Below, piece by piece: positions 6,225 through 8,701 of a stretch of DNA of 8,701 nucleotides. Source of the stretch: DASSKF01 sp035690725 (GTDB taxonomy: Bacteria > Actinomycetota > Actinomycetes > Actinomycetales > Dermatophilaceae); NCBI GenBank assembly GCA_035690725.1, contig DASSKF010000163.1:1-8701 (forward strand), read 5' to 3'. Every line of letters begins with the position of its first letter. Within the stretch, counting starts at the first letter, position 1. The position numbers were made by a program, and so were the translations under genes. The notes under the pieces are model-generated. The model saw only the letters and a list, made by a program, of their open reading frames with translations. It was not told where the DNA came from and made no database searches.

Positions 6225-6716
6225 ATGGGCGACGAGGCGGACTTCGACGAGTTCTACCGCGCGACCGCCCGCGACGTCATCCACGTGGTCTATGCGTCCA
6301 CCGGCGACCTCACCGTCGCCCAGGACAGCACCCAGGAGGCGTTCGCCCGGGCCTGGCAGCGCTGGGACGCGGTGAGCACGTATGACGACCCGCGAGCCTG
6401 GGTGCGCACGGTGGCCCGCCGCCTCGCGGTCTCCACGTGGCGCAAGCGCACCAACGAGCGGGCCGCCCAGGTCCGGCACGGAGTCGCCGGCGCTCCCCCG
6501 GAGCCGAGCGAGGACAGCGTCGCCGTCGCGACGGCCCTGCGCACCCTGAGCCCGGCGGTCCGGGAGGCCGTGGCGCTCTACTACATCGCCGACCGCTCGA
6601 TCGACCAGATCGCTGCGGAGACCGACACCCCTGCCGGGACCATCAAGGCCCGGCTGCACCGTGGGCGTGCCCAGCTGGCCGCCGCCCTGAGCACCGAGGA
6701 GTCCCACCATGGCTGA
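6225..6716 (+). CDS. SigE-family ECF RNA polymerase sigma factor
   Basis: The 163-residue protein has the two-domain layout of ECF sigma factors. Region 2 covers about residues 8-75, with FDEFYRATARDVIHVVYASTG, the core-binding helix AQDSTQEAFARAWQRW (32-47) and DDPRAWVRTVARRLA (54-68). Region 4 covers about 102-155, with LRTLSPAVREAVALYYIA and the -35-reading helix-turn-helix SIDQIAAETDTPAGTIKARL (125-144). Region 3 is absent, as expected. The sequence most resembles the actinobacterial SigE family. It should direct RNA polymerase to a small regulon, and often to its own promoter. The ATG is preceded by GGAGGGGAGG, and a GTG one codon upstream is an alternative start. The last 8 nt overlap the next gene, the classic arrangement for a sigma/anti-sigma pair. 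It runs opposite to both flanking operons. Confidence 0.93.
   Translation: MGDEADFDEFYRATARDVIHVVYASTGDLTVAQDSTQEAFARAWQRWDAVSTYDDPRAWVRTVARRLAVSTWRKRTNERAAQVRHGVAGAPPEPSEDSVAVATALRTLSPAVREAVALYYIADRSIDQIAAETDTPAGTIKARLHRGRAQLAAALSTEESHHG
6697..6701 (+). promoter_or_regulatory. Ribosome binding site of the downstream membrane protein
   Basis: AGGAG lies inside the 3' end of the sigma gene, 7 nt before the ATG at 6709. It gives the overlapping partner its own good initiation signal, so the two proteins can be made in balanced amounts. Confidence 0.75.
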
Positions 6717-7635
6717 GCAGCGGTGGACCCCCGCCGACGACGAGGCGCTGCGCGCCCAGCTCGCGCTGCTCCGCCGCGAGGTGGACGACCAGCCGCTCCC
6801 CGACGTCCGCTTCGTCAAGGCGCGCGGCCGGCGGCGGCACCGCCGGCTGGTCGCGGGCGCCGCGGCGGTGGCTGCTGCCGCGGTCGTCGCGGTCGGCTAC
6901 GTCGGTGTGCGGGGCCTGCTCCCGGACGACCACGCCCTGGTCCCGGCCCACCCGAGCGTCTCGGCGCCGCGCGCCGTGTCCCCGACTCCGGCCCGACCCG
7001 AGGCCAGTGGGGCGCGGTCGGCGACCGCACCGCCCCGGGCCTCGGGCACGACGTCGAGCCCGACGGCGGCGTCGACGGAGCCGATGGAGGTCGTCGGGCC
7101 GCGGCCGCTGCTGTCCTCCTCGCTCTTCGTCCCGGCCTCCCGCTGGTCCTCCCCCGGCCTGACGGAGGGCCACCCGACCAGCGACATGGCGGGCGACTGG
7201 GAGGGCAGCGCGGACATCGCCCTGTGCGACGTCGACACCGCCATGGACGGGAGCCCGCGGGCGGGGCGGTTCGGCATCGTGACGGTCCGCGACGACACCA
7301 CCGGCACGGCGGTCGGGAAGCAGCGGATCCGGCTGTTCGACAGCGTCGCGCAGGCCCGCGCGGAGCGCGACCGGCTCGTCGAGGGCATCCGCACCTGCCC
7401 GGGCCGCATGCCCGGCGTGACGGTGACCCCCGCGGCCGGCGCCGCGCCGACGACCTTCCGGGTGGACTTCGACAACCCCAACGGTGGACCGGTCATCACC
7501 GAGTGGGTCGACGTCGCGGTCCAGACGACACGGCCCGCCGTCAGCACCGTGGTGCTGAACGGCGGGACCGTGAACCCGGCGCTGCAGGACGGCTTCGCCG
7601 AGCTGCGGCGGCTTCGTGCGCTGGCGACGTCGTAG
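6709..7635 (+). CDS. Single-pass membrane protein, probable anti-sigma factor
   Basis: The 308-residue protein overlaps the sigma gene by 8 nt. It has a short cytoplasmic N-terminus (about 1-46, with a basic ARGRRRHRR stop), one membrane helix (about 47-70), a Pro/Ser/Thr/Ala-rich linker (about 72-130) and a folded extracytoplasmic domain (about 130-308). That domain carries the only two cysteines, Cys173 and Cys230, which could form a disulfide. The pattern FDSVAQARAERDRLVEGIRTC (210-230) recalls PknH-like extracellular sensor domains, but this is a weak resemblance. By position it should bind and restrain the sigma factor. However, I see no zinc-type HxxxCxxC motif, and the cytoplasmic part is short for a known anti-sigma domain. 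It ends in TAG at 7633-7635, 17 nt from the convergent sucD stop. Function is inferred mainly from context. Confidence 0.75.
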   Translation: MAEQRWTPADDEALRAQLALLRREVDDQPLPDVRFVKARGRRRHRRLVAGAAAVAAAAVVAVGYVGVRGLLPDDHALVPAHPSVSAPRAVSPTPARPEASGARSATAPPRASGTTSSPTAASTEPMEVVGPRPLLSSSLFVPASRWSSPGLTEGHPTSDMAGDWEGSADIALCDVDTAMDGSPRAGRFGIVTVRDDTTGTAVGKQRIRLFDSVAQARAERDRLVEGIRTCPGRMPGVTVTPAAGAAPTTFRVDFDNPNGGPVITEWVDVAVQTTRPAVSTVVLNGGTVNPALQDGFAELRRLRALATS

Positions 7636-7652
7636 CGCCGCCGGCCGGGCCG

Positions 7653-8546
7653 TTACTTCGTGAGGTTCTTCATGATGTCGCGCATGATGTCGGCGGTCTC
7701 CGACGGCGTCTTGCCGACCTTCACGCCGGCCGCCTCGAGCGCCTCCTTCTTCGCGGCGGCGGTGCCCGAGGACCCGGAGACGATGGCACCGGCGTGGCCC
7801 ATGGTCTTGCCCTCCGGGGCGGTGAAGCCGGCGACATAGCCGACGACCGGCTTGGAGACGTGCTCCTTGATGTCGTCGGCCGCGCGCTCCTCGGCGTCGC
7901 CGCCGATCTCGCCGATCATCACGATGGCGTCGGTGTCCGGGTCGGCCTCGAATGCCTTCAGGGCGTCGATGTGCGTGGTGCCGATGATCGGGTCGCCGCC
8001 GATGCCGACCGCGGTGGAGAAGCCGAACTCCCGCAGCTCGTACATCATCTGGTAGGTCAGCGTGCCCGACTTGGACACGAGGCCGATCCGGCCGCCCTCG
8101 GCGATGTCGGCCGGGATGATGCCGGCGTTCGACTGCCCGGGGCTGATCACGCCGGGGCAGTTCGGGCCGATGATGCGGGTCGTCCCCGCCTGCTCGGCGT
8201 AGGTGAAGAACTCGGCGGTGTCCTTGACGGCGACGCCCTCGGTGATGACCACCACGAGCGGCATCCGGGCGTCGACGGCCTCGACCACCGCGGCCTTGGT
8301 GAACTTGGCCGGCACGAAGATGACCGAGACGTCGGCCCCGGTCTCCTTCATGGCGTCGGCCACACCGCCGAAGACGGGGACCGTGTGGCCACCGTCGAAC
8401 TCGACCTGCTGGCCGGCCTTCTTCGGGTTGACGCCGCCGACGATGTTGGTGCCGGCGTTCAGCATGCGCTGGGTGTGCTTCATGCCCTCGGAGCCGGTCA
8501 TGCCCTGGACGATGACCTTGGACTCGCCGTTCAGAAAGATTGCCAT
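7653..8546 (-). CDS. sucD: Succinyl-CoA synthetase (succinate-CoA ligase), alpha subunit
   Basis: SucD pairs with SucC to convert succinyl-CoA to succinate with formation of ATP or GTP in the TCA cycle. The 297-residue length is normal. The N-terminal CoA-binding domain shows VIVQGMTGSEGMKHTQRM (11-28), VGGVNPKKAG and VPVFGGV. The ligase domain shows ITEGV, IIGPNCPGVISPG (125-137) and GLVSKSGTLTYQ, and the phosphorylated His251 sits in GKTMGHAGAIVSGSSGTA (246-263). All key residues are present. The ATG at 8544-8546 lies 29 nt after the sucC stop, and the Shine-Dalgarno sequence is weak. The gene ends in TAA and meets the anti-sigma gene tail to tail, so the sigma cassette separates sucCD from the DUF6350 gene that usually follows. 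Confidence 0.98.
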   Translation of the reverse strand: MAIFLNGESKVIVQGMTGSEGMKHTQRMLNAGTNIVGGVNPKKAGQQVEFDGGHTVPVFGGVADAMKETGADVSVIFVPAKFTKAAVVEAVDARMPLVVVITEGVAVKDTAEFFTYAEQAGTTRIIGPNCPGVISPGQSNAGIIPADIAEGGRIGLVSKSGTLTYQMMYELREFGFSTAVGIGGDPIIGTTHIDALKAFEADPDTDAIVMIGEIGGDAEERAADDIKEHVSKPVVGYVAGFTAPEGKTMGHAGAIVSGSSGTAAAKKEALEAAGVKVGKTPSETADIMRDIMKNLTK

Positions 8547-8575
8547 TTCGCTGTGTCCGTCCTGTCCCGTTCCGC

Positions 8576-8701
8576 TCAGTTGCCCGCGGCGAGCTCGGCA
8601 GCCTTGCGGGCCGCGCCGTCCATGGTCTCTTCGATGCTGACGAGCGGGTGCGCGGCCTCGGCGAGGATGCGCCGCCCCTCCTCGACGTTGTTGCCGTCCA
8701 G
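8576..8701 (-). CDS. sucC: Succinyl-CoA synthetase beta subunit, last 41 residues (5' truncated by window)
   Basis: Reading the minus strand in from the window edge gives 41 residues before TGA at 8576-8578, starting LDGNNVEEGRRILAEA and ending KAAELAAGN. This is the characteristic C-terminus of SucC (LDGTNxEEGRxIL, then HPLV). It lies directly upstream of sucD in the standard sucCD order, and the two would be co-transcribed. The ATP-grasp domain and the rest of the protein are outside the window. Confidence 0.93.
   Translation of the reverse strand: MDGNNVEEGRRILAEAAHPLVSIEETMDGAARKAAELAAGN

Noticed and set aside
7636..7652. GC-rich CGGCC/GGCCG repeat between the anti-sigma and sucD stop codons, as a possible bidirectional terminator
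   Set aside because: The two arms leave only a 1-nt loop, and no T-run follows on either strand, so it cannot form a normal intrinsic terminator.
1..8701. CRISPR arrays, tRNA or rRNA genes, insertion sequences, phage genes
   Set aside because: No regularly spaced repeats, cloverleaf-like sequences, transposase motifs or terminal inverted repeats were seen on either strand.

Overview
The window is high-GC DNA with GTG starts, very tight gene spacing and protein sequences typical of Actinomycetota. The order sucC-sucD, DUF6350, purN, purH, folD, DUF3017, mdh is a conserved actinobacterial neighbourhood. The residue patterns suggest Micrococcales, perhaps Intrasporangiaceae or Ornithinimicrobiaceae, but I cannot fix the genus from this window.

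Layout from left to right: (1) the 3' end of mdh on the plus strand; (2) a compact minus-strand run from 6049 down to 237, read in the order DUF6350 membrane protein, purN, purH, a DMT/YdcZ-type transporter, folD, DUF3017 membrane protein, with junctions of 35, 2, 2, 5 and 0 nt, which looks like one operon; (3) a 175-nt divergent intergenic region (6050-6224) with an imperfect inverted repeat; (4) a plus-strand pair, a SigE-family ECF sigma factor and an overlapping single-pass membrane protein that is its probable anti-sigma factor; (5) minus-strand sucD and the 3' end of sucC, converging on the sigma cassette.

The metabolic logic is coherent. FolD makes 10-formyl-tetrahydrofolate, which PurN and PurH both use in purine synthesis. 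SucC/SucD and Mdh are TCA-cycle enzymes at the two flanks. DUF6350 and DUF3017 are membrane proteins of unknown function that usually sit in this locus.

The accessory parts are the sigma/anti-sigma pair, placed against the local reading direction between sucD and DUF6350, and the DMT-type transporter between purH and folD. Other points worth a look are the roughly 40-residue tail on PurN, a 12-bp tandem duplication at the start of purH, an altered motif next to the catalytic Gln of FolD, the inverted repeat upstream of the sigma gene, and a recurring GTATG(A/C)C heptamer. I see no RNA genes, CRISPR arrays, insertion sequences or prophage genes, and no clear case for a wholly new system. The sigma/anti-sigma cassette is the best candidate for undescribed biology.
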